A stretch of DNA of 32,005 nt from Chloroflexota bacterium (GTDB lineage: Bacteria > Chloroflexota > Limnocylindria > Limnocylindrales > CSP1-4), in the NCBI GenBank assembly GCA_025358525.1, contig JANYJI010000091.1, positions 1 to 32,005 on the forward strand, given 5' to 3'. This document shows positions 1-7,037 of this stretch, one piece after another. The notes below the pieces were generated by a model. That model was not told where the DNA came from and did no database searches. It saw nothing but the letters and a program-made list of their open reading frames with translations. Made by a program: the position numbers and the translations under genes. Every line of letters starts with the position of its first letter. The first letter of the stretch is position 1.

Positions 1-238
1 GCTGAGACTCCCAATGTCCGCGAGCGCCAGTCTCGATGGATCGGGCGCCCACCACCTCGTCGTCTGGAAATGATTGAGTACCTGCCCGTTCTTGGTTTTC
101 AGCATCACCAAGCCGGAGATGATCCAGCTGGTCGAGCAGGAAACCAAGAACGGGCAGGTACTCAATCATTTCCAGACGACGAGGTGGTGGGCGCCCGATC
201 CATCGAGACTGGCGCTCGCGGACATTGGGAGTCTCAGC
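1..238. repeat. Long perfect inverted repeat (fold-back) at the sequence end
   Basis: Bases 1-98 are the exact reverse complement of bases 141-238, with a 42-nt central segment that is not self-complementary apart from scattered pairs. The left arm begins exactly at base 1. The right arm lies inside an open reading frame that continues to 442. A 98-bp perfect palindromic arm inside coding sequence, ending precisely at the sequence boundary, is what a fold-back chimera at a contig end looks like (amplification or assembly artefact). A real terminal hairpin is possible but less likely. The left arm should not be trusted as genomic order. Confidence 0.95.
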
Positions 239-442
239 CCCGGCCTAGCCCCGGACGTGAATGTCCTCGACCTCTGGGCCACTGCCGACGGCCTGCCGAT
301 ATCCGCCACCTTCTCGGGCACCAACTCCGCGTCAGACGGAACGAAGCTGGTCGACATCGAGGTGAGCTACGCGTTCGATCAGGTGGGCATCCCGGTCTCG
401 ATTGGAACGCCTGAGCCGAGCCCCTCGCCGTCCAAGAAGTAG
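74..442 (+). CDS. 3' fragment of a probable LppX/LprAFG-like lipoprotein gene
   Basis: The frame is open up to the TAG at 440-442. Only the part from about base 100 onward is likely to be authentic protein sequence, because everything before it is the fold-back arm; the apparent ATG at 74 lies in that arm and is probably not a real start. The readable C-terminal part has alternating beta-strand-like segments (LDLWATADGLPISATFSG, then KLVDIEVSYAFDQVGIPVSI) and ends in a Pro/Ser tail with PEPSPSPSKK. The pattern of a 'D...DGLP...' strand followed by a final 'V.I..P' strand resembles the C-terminus of LppX/LprAFG-type secreted lipoproteins that bind lipids in their beta-sandwich. The N-terminus with any signal peptide and lipobox is missing, so the family call is tentative; that it is a coding 3' end is more secure. 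Confidence 0.5.
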   Translation: MSTCPFLVFSITKPEMIQLVEQETKNGQVLNHFQTTRWWAPDPSRLALADIGSLSPGLAPDVNVLDLWATADGLPISATFSGTNSASDGTKLVDIEVSYAFDQVGIPVSIGTPEPSPSPSKK

Positions 443-448
443 GCCCTG

Positions 449-1114
449 CTAGCCGGCCGGTTCGGCGGATCGCTCGGCCTGCGAGGCCAGTTCCGCGTTC
501 CACTCTGGCGGCGTTCCAGCAGTAGAGTGGGCCGGTCCCTGATAGTCGGGCAGGGCTGATCGGGATATCGCGACATCGTGGACGATACCCGGGTCGCCCA
601 ACTCGAGCTCGCGCAGGGGTGCGCCAGCCGCGACCAGGGCAGCCACGGCCTCTTCGCCATGCAACGCGATGCGCGCCGCTAGCCGGTCAGTGAAGACGGC
701 CGGCACGAGGATCGGGAAGCCGGGCTGGGCCGACCAGGCCGGTCGGACGATCTCGCCTGGCGTGGCACCGTGCGCCTCCACGAGTGAAGTAACCGTCTCG
801 GGATCTACCCAGGCGTATCGATACGGCCACAGCAGCCCGGCCGTGGTCTCGCTCACGGCTGCCAGAGCGGCGCGTTGGCCGTGCACGAACCAGGCGATCC
901 CGCGCGGCTCATCGGCGCCGGGGCGCGTCAGCGTCACCGGGAGATCGGCGATGGCCTCGGCGAGCTTCCCTTCAGCATCCTCGGCCACGACCACGATCGG
1001 CAGCGCCCCGCCCGACCACGCGGCGTGGATGACGCGGCGAATAGCGGTCTCGCCATCCGCATCTGAGAGCGCGGCGACTGTGTCTGGGGCGAGGATGATG
1101 GCAGCGACGGTCAA
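449..1114 (-). CDS. MobA/MocA-like nucleotidyltransferase-fold protein, degenerate binding loop
   Basis: A 221-residue protein with a TTG start. On the minus strand a GAGGAGG Shine-Dalgarno lies 6 nt before the TTG, which fixes the start. The N-terminus (TVAAIILAPDTVAAL) occupies the position of the first beta strand and nucleotide loop of MobA/MocA-like NTP transferases, and WVDPETVTSLVEAH, IVRPAW and GFPILVP match the middle of that fold, where the family usually has a 'DqP.vtp..i..L' motif and a substrate segment. However, the usual LAxGxSxRMGxxK loop is absent (LAPDTVAALSDADGE instead) and the C-terminal DVDTPED-like motif is reduced to HDVAISRS. The fold assignment is reasonable, but activity as a cytidylyl- or guanylyltransferase is doubtful. 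The gene converges on the lipoprotein fragment and is divergent from typA. Confidence 0.6.
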   Translation of the reverse strand: MTVAAIILAPDTVAALSDADGETAIRRVIHAAWSGGALPIVVVAEDAEGKLAEAIADLPVTLTRPGADEPRGIAWFVHGQRAALAAVSETTAGLLWPYRYAWVDPETVTSLVEAHGATPGEIVRPAWSAQPGFPILVPAVFTDRLAARIALHGEEAVAALVAAGAPLRELELGDPGIVHDVAISRSALPDYQGPAHSTAGTPPEWNAELASQAERSAEPAG

Positions 1115-1206
1115 TTCGGGCCTCCTCGAGCGAGTTTAGCGCCGGGCCCATACGCTGGCGCACCGAAGTCCGATTCGTTGCGGAGTCCGCTTCGGCCAGT
1201 CTGTGG

Positions 1207-1212
1207 CACAAT
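1207..1212 (+). promoter_or_regulatory. Candidate -10 box of typA
   Basis: The hexamer CACAAT ends 10 nt before the preferred typA ATG at 1223, and no Shine-Dalgarno is visible. The longer string GGCACAATTC (1205-1214) recurs exactly at 19416-19425 upstream of the YajQ gene, which supports a promoter role. No convincing -35 box was found at the usual spacing. Confidence 0.35.
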
Positions 1213-1222
1213 TCAACTGCCC

Positions 1223-3175
1223 ATGAGTGACTCACCTAGCCAAGCCACGCCCCTGAATCGTTCAGATCAGCCTGCGCCTGCTGCGGGCCTTGCCATCCGG
1301 ACCGACGTTCGCAACCTGGCCATCGTCGCCCACGTTGACCATGGCAAAACCACCCTCGTTGATGCGATGCTCCGCCAGTCGGGAGCTTTTAGAGCCAACG
1401 CGGTCCTCATCGACCGGGTCATGGATTCCAACGACCTCGAGCGCGAGAAGGGCATCACCATTCTCGCCAAGCAGACTTCGGTCGAGCACGACGGGATCCG
1501 ACTCAACATCGTCGACACCCCCGGCCACGCCGACTTCGGGGGAGAGGTCGAGCGCAGCCTGAACATGGTGGACTCGGTCCTGTTGCTCGTGGATGCGGCT
1601 GAGGGACCGTTGCCGCAGACGCGCTACGTGCTCCAGAAGGCCATGTCGCACCACCTGCCGGTGGTCGTGGCGATCAACAAGATCGACCGCTCTGACGCCC
1701 GCTGTGCTGAAGTGCTGGACGACATCTACGAGCTCTTCATGGATCTCGGTGCGGACGCGAAGCAGATCGACTTTCCCGTCGTCTACACGAACGCCAAGAC
1801 TGGTACCTCGACCATGGACCTGGCGACGCCGGGTACGGACCTGCGGATTCTCTTCGACCTTCTCATCGAACACACTCCGGCCCCGGTCTACGAGCCTGGC
1901 CATCCCCTCCAGCTTCTCGTCACGAACCTGTCGGCAAACGACTACGTCGGCCGAATGGCAGTCGGGCGTGTCTGGAACGGGACCATCAAGGTCGGCCAGC
2001 GAATCGTCATCGTCCGCGAGGAAGATGAGGACGCCGCTGGTTCGATCGAGCCAGGGCGGACTGTCACGCTGAGCGGCGTCGTGACTACCCTGCGGACTGC
2101 CCACGGTATCGAGCAGGTGGACATCGACGAGGCGGCACCGGGCGATATCGTCTCGCTGGCCGGCATCCCGGACGTGACGATCGGCGACACGATCACCGAT
2201 CCGGCCGATCCACGGCCGATGAGCCGCCTCGACGTGGATGAGCCGACGCTGAGCATGACGTTTGGGGCCAACACTTCGCCGCTCTCCGGCCGCGAGGGCA
2301 AGTACGTCACCACCCGCCACATCAAACAGCGCCTGGATCGCGAAGTCCTCGGCAACGTCTCGATCGAATTCTCAGCGACCGAATCGGCCGACACGTACGA
2401 GGTCCGAGGCCGCGGCGAGCTGCAACTGGCCATCCTCATTGAGCAGATGCGTCGTGAGGGCTACGAACTCCAGGTCAGCCGACCCGAGGTCATCCTGCGC
2501 CAGATCGGCGGACACGTACACGAGCCATACGAACGCATCACGGTGGACATCCCGCCCGAATTCATCGGGCCTGTCCAGGGCGCTCTGTCGGACCGAAAGG
2601 GCGCGCTGGAGCAGATGAGCACCGATGCCGATGGTCGCGTTCGGATGGAGTATGTGATTCCCGTTCGTGGCCTGATCGGCTTCCGTGGTCAGCTCCTGAC
2701 TGAAACCCGCGGTACTGCGCTTATGCACCAGATCGGCGAGGGCTATGGTCCGTGGGCAGGCGAGGTCACGCATCGAACCTCGGGCGTAGTGGTGGCAGAT
2801 CGTTCCGGAACCTCCAACGCTTATGCGCTCTTCGGGGTGCAGGAGCGCTCTGCGCTATTCATCGGCTCGGGCGCGAACGTCTATGAGGGCATGATCATCG
2901 GTGAGAATGCCCGTGCGGACGACATGGACGTCAACGCGACGAAAGAGAAGAAGCAGACGAACATGCGAACACACTCGCACGACGAGGCTTTGCACCTGAC
3001 GCCACACCGCGAACTGACACTTGAGGCGGCGATCGAGTTCATAGGCGGCGACGAACTGGTCGAGGTAACGCCAAAATCGATCCGTTTGCGCAAGCGAGTG
3101 CTCGCGGCGCACGACCGAAAGCGCCTCGCCGGCAAGGAATACGAACAGCGCATGGTCGATCGGGCGAGTCGCTAG
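1223..3175 (+). CDS. typA: Translational GTPase TypA/BipA
   Basis: This ribosome-associated GTPase of the EF-G-like family acts in ribosome assembly and stress or cold adaptation. The N-terminal G domain shows the P-loop AHVDHGKT (near residue 35), EKGITIL (switch I end), [14 protein letters not shown] (G3) and NKID (G4). It is followed by a beta-barrel domain II, the EF-G-like domains with [22 protein letters not shown], and the BipA-specific C-terminal domain ([16 protein letters not shown], then [13 protein letters not shown] and [16 protein letters not shown]). The ORF track begins at 1178, but the ATG at 1223 is preferred because it leaves a moderate N-terminal extension before the G domain and sits just after a -10-like box. 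At 650 residues it is longer than most homologues (roughly 600-615), partly because of a 20-plus-residue N-terminal tail before the conserved core. Confidence 0.97.
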   Translation: MSDSPSQATPLNRSDQPAPAAGLAIRTDVRNLAIVAHVDHGKTTLVDAMLRQSGAFRANAVLIDRVMDSNDLEREKGITILAKQTSVEHDGIRLNIVDTPGHADFGGEVERSLNMVDSVLLLVDAAEGPLPQTRYVLQKAMSHHLPVVVAINKIDRSDARCAEVLDDIYELFMDLGADAKQIDFPVVYTNAKTGTSTMDLATPGTDLRILFDLLIEHTPAPVYEPGHPLQLLVTNLSANDYVGRMAVGRVWNGTIKVGQRIVIVREEDEDAAGSIEPGRTVTLSGVVTTLRTAHGIEQVDIDEAAPGDIVSLAGIPDVTIGDTITDPADPRPMSRLDVDEPTLSMTFGANTSPLSGREGKYVTTRHIKQRLDREVLGNVSIEFSATESADTYEVRGRGELQLAILIEQMRREGYELQVSRPEVILRQIGGHVHEPYERITVDIPPEFIGPVQGALSDRKGALEQMSTDADGRVRMEYVIPVRGLIGFRGQLLTETRGTALMHQIGEGYGPWAGEVTHRTSGVVVADRSGTSNAYALFGVQERSALFIGSGANVYEGMIIGENARADDMDVNATKEKKQTNMRTHSHDEALHLTPHRELTLEAAIEFIGGDELVEVTPKSIRLRKRVLAAHDRKRLAGKEYEQRMVDRASR

Positions 3176-3286
3176 TCCGCTGGCACGGCTTCTAGGCGGG
3201 ACATTGCCTGGAGTATGATCGGCGCTGAACAGACCGATGTCGTCGGGGGCTCCACTCGGGACGCGACATCAGTTCGGGAGGATCAG

Positions 3287-3577
3287 ATGAAACACCCGGT
3301 AGATCGGGCCATCGAGCTGGCCAAGTCGGCCGACATGGGCTACCTGACGGTCCTTGTGGTCTGCCTCTTCGCGGTCTTCGCGCTGGCGCTGGCTGCGCTG
3401 GCGACCGGCGTGTCGTCATTGAACATTGGCATTGGGCCGATCCCGCTGGTGTCGTTCTGGAATTCGGGTGCGGCCCACGGATTTGAGACTCAGTGGGGCA
3501 TTGGAGCCTTGGTGGGCTTCGGTGCCGTCGCCGGTCTTGGGCTTGCGGTCCGCCGGCAACTGATCCGCGCGGCCTGA
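3287..3577 (+). CDS. Small membrane protein of unknown function
   Basis: A 96-residue protein from the ATG at 3287, which has GGGAGG at 3278-3282 region, about 5 nt upstream; the longer ORF from 3215 has no such signal. A short amphipathic start (MKHPVDRAIELAK) is followed by a hydrophobic segment (YLTVLVVCLFAVFALALAALA), a polar loop that probably lies outside the membrane and contains WNSGAAHGFETQWG, and a second hydrophobic, glycine-rich segment (IGALVGFGAVAGLGLAV) ending in basic residues. This gives two membrane helices with both termini probably cytoplasmic. I do not recognise the family. It stands alone between typA and the cysteine desulfurase gene. Confidence 0.7.
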   Translation: MKHPVDRAIELAKSADMGYLTVLVVCLFAVFALALAALATGVSSLNIGIGPIPLVSFWNSGAAHGFETQWGIGALVGFGAVAGLGLAVRRQLIRAA

Positions 3578-3640
3578 CGACCCGCGTCGGCGGGCGCCTC
3601 ATGCAGCGGTCCGTCCGAGGGTAGTTGCCCGACCTCAGCG

Positions 3641-3646
3641 TACAAT
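3641..3646 (+). promoter_or_regulatory. -10 box for a probable leaderless transcript of the cysteine desulfurase gene
   Basis: TACAAT ends 6 nt before the ATG at 3653, so transcription would begin at or within a base or so of the start codon. There is no Shine-Dalgarno between the box and the ATG. No good -35 box is seen at 17 nt. Confidence 0.5.
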
Positions 3647-3652
3647 CCGGCG

Positions 3653-4885
3653 ATGCCGATCTACCTCGATCACGCCGCCACCACTCCGCTGCGGCGTGAA
3701 GCCCTCGAGGCCATGCTGCCGTTCCTCACGGACGATTTCGGCAATGCCTCCTCGTTGCACGGCTTCGGCCGGCGCGCCCGCGCGGGGCTAGACGAGGCCC
3801 ATGAACGCGTGGCGCGAGCTCTCGGCGCGACGCCGCGTGAGATCGTCTTCACCTCCGGTGGCACGGAGGCCAACAACCTAGCCCTCAAGGGCGCGGCCTG
3901 GGCCGGCAAGGCTCGCGGCCAGCGGATCATCACCAGTTCGGTCGAGCATCACTCGGTCGGCCACTCCCTGCGATATCTCGAGAAGTTCGGGTTCGAGATC
4001 GTGGAACTGCCGGTTGATCGCTACGGGCGCGTCGACCCGGACGACGTCGAAGGGGCCATCACTTCTAAGACGATCCTGGTCAGCATCATGCTCGCCAACA
4101 ACGAGGTTGGCACGATCCAGCCGATCGCCGAGATCGCGGCTCGCGTGCGTCGCCACAAGGGCATCCTCATCCACACTGATGCGGTCCAGGCTGCGCCGTA
4201 TCTCGAAATCGACCTGGGCTCGCTGGACGTGGATCTGCTGACTGTGGCGGCCCACAAGTTCGAGGGGCCCAAGGGCGTGGGCGCGCTCTTCGTCCGCCAC
4301 GGCACCAACATCCTGGCCCAGCAGCAGGGCGGCGCGCAGGAGCGCTACCGGCGGGCCGGCACAGAGAACGTGGCGGGGGCCGTAGGCCTGGCCGCCGCAC
4401 TCGAGGTCACAGTCGCCGAGCGCCCCCAGACGGTCGCGCGTCTGCGTGGGCTGCGGGAGGCGCTGATGGCCTCGGTCGGGGCGATCGACGACGTGCGGCA
4501 GACGGGCCACCCGACCGAACGTCTGCCGGGTCTCGCCTCCTTCGCGGTCCTGGGGGCTGAGGGCGGTGCTATGACCATCGCTCTGGACCTCGCCGGACTG
4601 GCGTGCTCGACCGGATCGGCTTGTGTCAGCGGTTCCAACGAGGTCAGCCACGTTCTCTTGGCCATGGGCTACCCGGCCGACGAGGCGCGAGGGGCGCTGC
4701 GGCTTTCGCTGGGCCGGACCACCACGACCGAGGAGATCGCGGTAGCTGTCGAACTCCTAACGGGGACGATCGAGTCGCACCGCGAGGCGGCCGAGAGGCT
4801 CACGGCGGGGCGCGTGATGGCCCAGGCCCGGCCGGTGCAGCGGGCGCCCCAGACTGAGGCAGGGATCGAGGTGTCGGCCGAGTGA
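3653..4885 (+). CDS. Cysteine desulfurase (IscS/NifS family)
   Basis: A PLP enzyme that takes sulfur from L-cysteine as a protein-bound persulfide. The 410-residue sequence begins with the family signature [20 protein letters not shown]. It has [15 protein letters not shown] for the cofactor pocket, HTDAVQA, the Schiff-base lysine K202 in [14 protein letters not shown], and the persulfide cysteine C324 in [17 protein letters not shown]. The S-G-S-A-C-x-S-G context places it with class I (IscS/NifS) rather than SufS proteins. The stop overlaps the mnmA start by 4 nt (GTGA), so the two are translationally coupled. By analogy with B. subtilis YrvO-MnmA, it is likely the sulfur donor for tRNA thiolation, and it may also serve Fe-S assembly since no isc/suf genes are in view. 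Confidence 0.95.
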   Translation: MPIYLDHAATTPLRREALEAMLPFLTDDFGNASSLHGFGRRARAGLDEAHERVARALGATPREIVFTSGGTEANNLALKGAAWAGKARGQRIITSSVEHHSVGHSLRYLEKFGFEIVELPVDRYGRVDPDDVEGAITSKTILVSIMLANNEVGTIQPIAEIAARVRRHKGILIHTDAVQAAPYLEIDLGSLDVDLLTVAAHKFEGPKGVGALFVRHGTNILAQQQGGAQERYRRAGTENVAGAVGLAAALEVTVAERPQTVARLRGLREALMASVGAIDDVRQTGHPTERLPGLASFAVLGAEGGAMTIALDLAGLACSTGSACVSGSNEVSHVLLAMGYPADEARGALRLSLGRTTTTEEIAVAVELLTGTIESHREAAERLTAGRVMAQARPVQRAPQTEAGIEVSAE

Positions 4886-6048
4886 CGCGGCCGGCGCGGG
4901 CGCGGATTCTGGTCGCCATGTCGGGCGGGGTGGACTCGTCCGTAGCTGCGGCCCTCGTCAAGGCCGCCGGCGACGAGGCGGTCGGTGTCTGGATGCGACT
5001 CAGCAATGCCGCGGACAGCGGTTCCGAGTTCAAGCGGAGCTGCTGCTCGCTCGACGCGGCTGAGGACGCTCGGCGGGTGGCCTCCCAGCTCGACATCCCG
5101 TTCTACATCCTCAATCTCGAGCAGGAGTTCGAGGAGGGCGTGATCGAGCCGTTCGTGCAGGCCTACCTTGAAGGCCGGACTCCGAGCCCGTGCGTCGATT
5201 GCAACAACGTCGTCAAGTTCGGGGCCCTGCTCGGGCGCGCTCGGCAGCTTTACGAGTGCGATGCGGTTGCCACCGGCCACTACGCTCGGGTCGCGGGCCC
5301 GGAAGGTGCGTCGGAGGCGGGATCGGCGAGGGGGCAGGGGAGCGCCGATCTGGGCGCCGGCTACCGGCTCCTGCGCGGTGTCGACCCGGGCAAGGATCAG
5401 AGCTACTTCCTCTACGGCCTGGGCCAGGAGGAGCTAGCCCATACGCGCTTTCCGCTCGGTGAGATGACTAAGTTGGAGGTTCGCGATGTGGCGCGGTCGC
5501 TTGGCCTGGCCACCGCCGAGAAGCGCGACAGCCAGGAGATCTGCTTCGTGCCGCGCGGTAACTACCGTGACGTACTGCGCGAGCGGGCCGGCTGGACGGC
5601 CGAACCCGGCCCCGTGATCGACGTTGACGGCCGCCAGGTAGGGGAGCATTTCGGCGCGGCCTCTTACACGATCGGTCAGCGTCAGGGCACGGGCGTGGCC
5701 CTGGGCGAGCCGCGCTATGTGTGGCAGATCGATCCAGCCGTCAACACGATCAAATTGGGCCGCCGCGCCGATTTGGAGACTCGCCGGTTCGAGATCGGTG
5801 ACGTTAAGTTCGTGGCCGGCAGCCAGCCCCACGGATCGGCCGAGGGCTTGCGTGCGGAAATCCAGATCCGCCACCGCGGCCACGTCGCGCCCGCCATGAT
5901 CCGCCAGCAGGGCCAGGATCGCTGGGTCGTGGACACAGACGATCCGGTTTGGGCGGCCGCACCCGGCCAGGCGGCGGTCTTCTACCGGGGCGACGTTGTC
6001 CTGGGTGGCGGTCGCATCGTCCGTCCAGACGATTCGATCGCCGGCTGA
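4882..6048 (+). CDS. mnmA: tRNA-specific 2-thiouridylase MnmA
   Basis: MnmA adenylates uridine 34 of tRNA(Lys/Glu/Gln) and replaces its 2-oxygen with sulfur. The PP-loop [12 protein letters not shown] is near residue 14, and GHYARV and DQSYFL follow. The two catalytic cysteines are visible: C104 in [13 protein letters not shown] and C221 in SQEICFVP. The central domain has [19 protein letters not shown], and a C-terminal beta barrel ends with [15 protein letters not shown]. At 388 residues it is slightly long; an Ala/Gly/Ser-rich insertion (near residues 135-157) sits between GHYARV and the RLLRGVD segment. The GTG start overlaps the desulfurase stop codon in GTGA, placing both genes in one operon. 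Confidence 0.96.
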   Translation: MTRPARARILVAMSGGVDSSVAAALVKAAGDEAVGVWMRLSNAADSGSEFKRSCCSLDAAEDARRVASQLDIPFYILNLEQEFEEGVIEPFVQAYLEGRTPSPCVDCNNVVKFGALLGRARQLYECDAVATGHYARVAGPEGASEAGSARGQGSADLGAGYRLLRGVDPGKDQSYFLYGLGQEELAHTRFPLGEMTKLEVRDVARSLGLATAEKRDSQEICFVPRGNYRDVLRERAGWTAEPGPVIDVDGRQVGEHFGAASYTIGQRQGTGVALGEPRYVWQIDPAVNTIKLGRRADLETRRFEIGDVKFVAGSQPHGSAEGLRAEIQIRHRGHVAPAMIRQQGQDRWVVDTDDPVWAAAPGQAAVFYRGDVVLGGGRIVRPDDSIAG

Positions 6049-6057
6049 CGGTCTTCG

Positions 6058-6063
6058 TATACT
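6058..6063 (+). promoter_or_regulatory. -10 box for a probable leaderless transcript
   Basis: TATACT ends 6 nt before the GTG at 6070. No Shine-Dalgarno is present, and the box lies just after the mnmA stop. It has the same geometry as the box before the cysteine desulfurase gene. Confidence 0.45.
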
Positions 6064-6069
6064 CGCCTG

Positions 6070-6357
6070 GTGGATATCGGCCCCGCCCCAGTACTTGCTC
6101 TCCTCGTAGGCGGTTTTCACACCGCCCTCTGCATGTTTCTACTGGCCAGAGGTGGGATGCGGATGCTGCTCGTCTTCGCGGCGGCTGCGTTGGGGGCGTG
6201 GGCGGGTGACGCCGCGGGAGGTCGGCTCGGTTTGGATCCACTGCGGATTGGCGACTTCAACGTGATCGCCGCCTCCATCGTGGCCTGGGCCGGCATCGCC
6301 TTCGTGCTGGTCCTCTCCATCCTCGGCCCGACCAAGCTCGACGACGGCCGGCTGTGA
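6070..6357 (+). CDS. Small multi-span membrane protein, unknown function
   Basis: A 95-residue protein with a GTG start directly downstream of a -10-like box. It contains three hydrophobic stretches: VLALLVGGFHTALCMFLLA, MLLVFAAAALGAWAGDAAGG and VIAASIVAWAGIAFVLVLSIL. Glycine-rich membrane helices with GAWAGDAAG resemble the small GlsB/YeaQ/YmgE-like membrane proteins in general appearance only; I do not assign it to a family. The stop overlaps the next small gene by 4 nt (GTGA), so the two are probably made together. Coding status is supported by the overlap and by the even hydrophobic pattern. Confidence 0.6.
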   Translation: MDIGPAPVLALLVGGFHTALCMFLLARGGMRMLLVFAAAALGAWAGDAAGGRLGLDPLRIGDFNVIAASIVAWAGIAFVLVLSILGPTKLDDGRL

Positions 6358-6539
6358 TCGAGTGGCTTCTGCGGCGGAGCGATTCGCGCCCAGGTCCCAG
6401 CTCCGACCCAGATCCGCGCCTCCTGGCGTTCGCGCGGGGAGTGACGATCGGAGCCTTCGTCGGCGCCGCCATTGCAGGCTCCACGATCTGGCGCCGCCTC
6501 AGGGGCTCGCGGCCCCGGAACGAGTCGGGTGGGCAATGA
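6354..6539 (+). CDS. Small membrane-associated protein, unknown function
   Basis: A 61-residue protein starting at a GTG that overlaps the preceding stop codon (GTGA). It has a basic, proline-rich N-terminal half (RRSDSRPGPSSDPDPRLL), one hydrophobic segment (GVTIGAFVGAAIAGSTIW) and a basic tail (RRLRGSRPRNESGGQ). The layout suggests a single-pass membrane protein with a positively charged cytoplasmic side. Function is unknown. It probably partners the overlapping three-span protein. Confidence 0.5.
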   Translation: MIEWLLRRSDSRPGPSSDPDPRLLAFARGVTIGAFVGAAIAGSTIWRRLRGSRPRNESGGQ

Positions 6540-6569
6540 CGACGCCCGGGCGAGGAAGGGGCGTGCGAT

Positions 6570-6598
6570 TTGCCCGAGCGGACCAAGCCTGCTAGCAT
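6570..6598 (+). promoter_or_regulatory. Candidate sigma70-type promoter for rpsO-pnp
   Basis: TTGCCC (6570-6575) and TAGCAT (6593-6598) are separated by exactly 17 nt. Transcription from it would give a leader of about 55 nt before rpsO. This is the best two-box promoter I can see in the window. Confidence 0.45.
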
Positions 6599-6659
6599 CC
6601 GCCAGGCATTTAGAGAGTATAGGAAACCCCCAGCTACAGAGAGCTAGTCGGAGGATCGT

Positions 6660-6929
6660 GTGCCGCTGGCGCGGGAGACGAAGGATCAGGTTATTTCGGA
6701 GTACGCCGTCAAGGATGGCGACACAGGCTCCCCAGAGGTGCAGATTGCGCTCTTGACCGAAAGGATCAAGGAGCTTACAGAGCACTTGCGGAGTTTCCCG
6801 AAGGACAACCATTCCCGCCGCGGCCTCCTCAAGCTCGTCGGACAGCGACGCCGCCTTCTTGCTTACCTGATCAAGAAGGACAATGCTCGCTATCGCGTCG
6901 TGATCGCACGGCTCGGACTGCGCCGCTAG
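6660..6929 (+). CDS. rpsO: 30S ribosomal protein S15
   Basis: S15 binds the three-way junction of 16S rRNA early in assembly of the small-subunit platform. The 89-residue length is standard. Family signatures are present: [23 protein letters not shown], then [23 protein letters not shown] and [11 protein letters not shown]. The GTG start is preceded by GGAGGA about 4 nt upstream. The gene sits directly before pnp, the order found in many bacteria, where S15 and PNPase are co-transcribed. The leader of this gene is short and I cannot identify an S15 autoregulatory structure with confidence. Confidence 0.97.
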   Translation: MPLARETKDQVISEYAVKDGDTGSPEVQIALLTERIKELTEHLRSFPKDNHSRRGLLKLVGQRRRLLAYLIKKDNARYRVVIARLGLRR

Positions 6930-7008
6930 CGCAACCGCCGTAAGGCGAGGCGCAGCCTCGCTCGGCATCCCCGCCCCGGCTCGTCCAGGCGAGAACAAGG
7001 ACACATCC

Positions 7009-7029
7009 TTCCTCCTAGCTCAGGAGGAA
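7009..7029 (+). promoter_or_regulatory. Hairpin sequestering the pnp ribosome-binding site
   Basis: TTCCTCCT (7009-7016) and AGGAGGAA (7022-7029) are perfect complements around a 5-nt loop (AGCTC). The 3' arm is the Shine-Dalgarno of pnp, which ends 8-9 nt before the GTG start. Folding would hide the ribosome-binding site. A second small hairpin (GCGAGG, loop CGCAG, CCTCGC, 6945-6961) lies earlier in the rpsO-pnp gap. In E. coli, pnp is autoregulated through a leader hairpin cut by RNase III, but this structure is differently arranged, so the mechanism here is inferred. Confidence 0.6.
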
Positions 7030-7037
7030 TAGATAAC

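Noticed and set aside
1-238. Inverted repeat considered as an insertion-sequence end or terminator
   Set aside because: The arms are too long and too perfect for a terminator, no transposase lies between or beside them, and the 42-nt loop belongs to the lipoprotein frame.
1262-2320. A 352-residue antisense frame opposite typA
   Set aside because: Shadow of the typA coding strand; its residues match complementary codons of G-domain motifs.
6945-6961. GCGAGG/CCTCGC hairpin after rpsO as a terminator
   Set aside because: Only a 6-bp stem and no T-tract; it would not separate rpsO from pnp, although it may affect processing.
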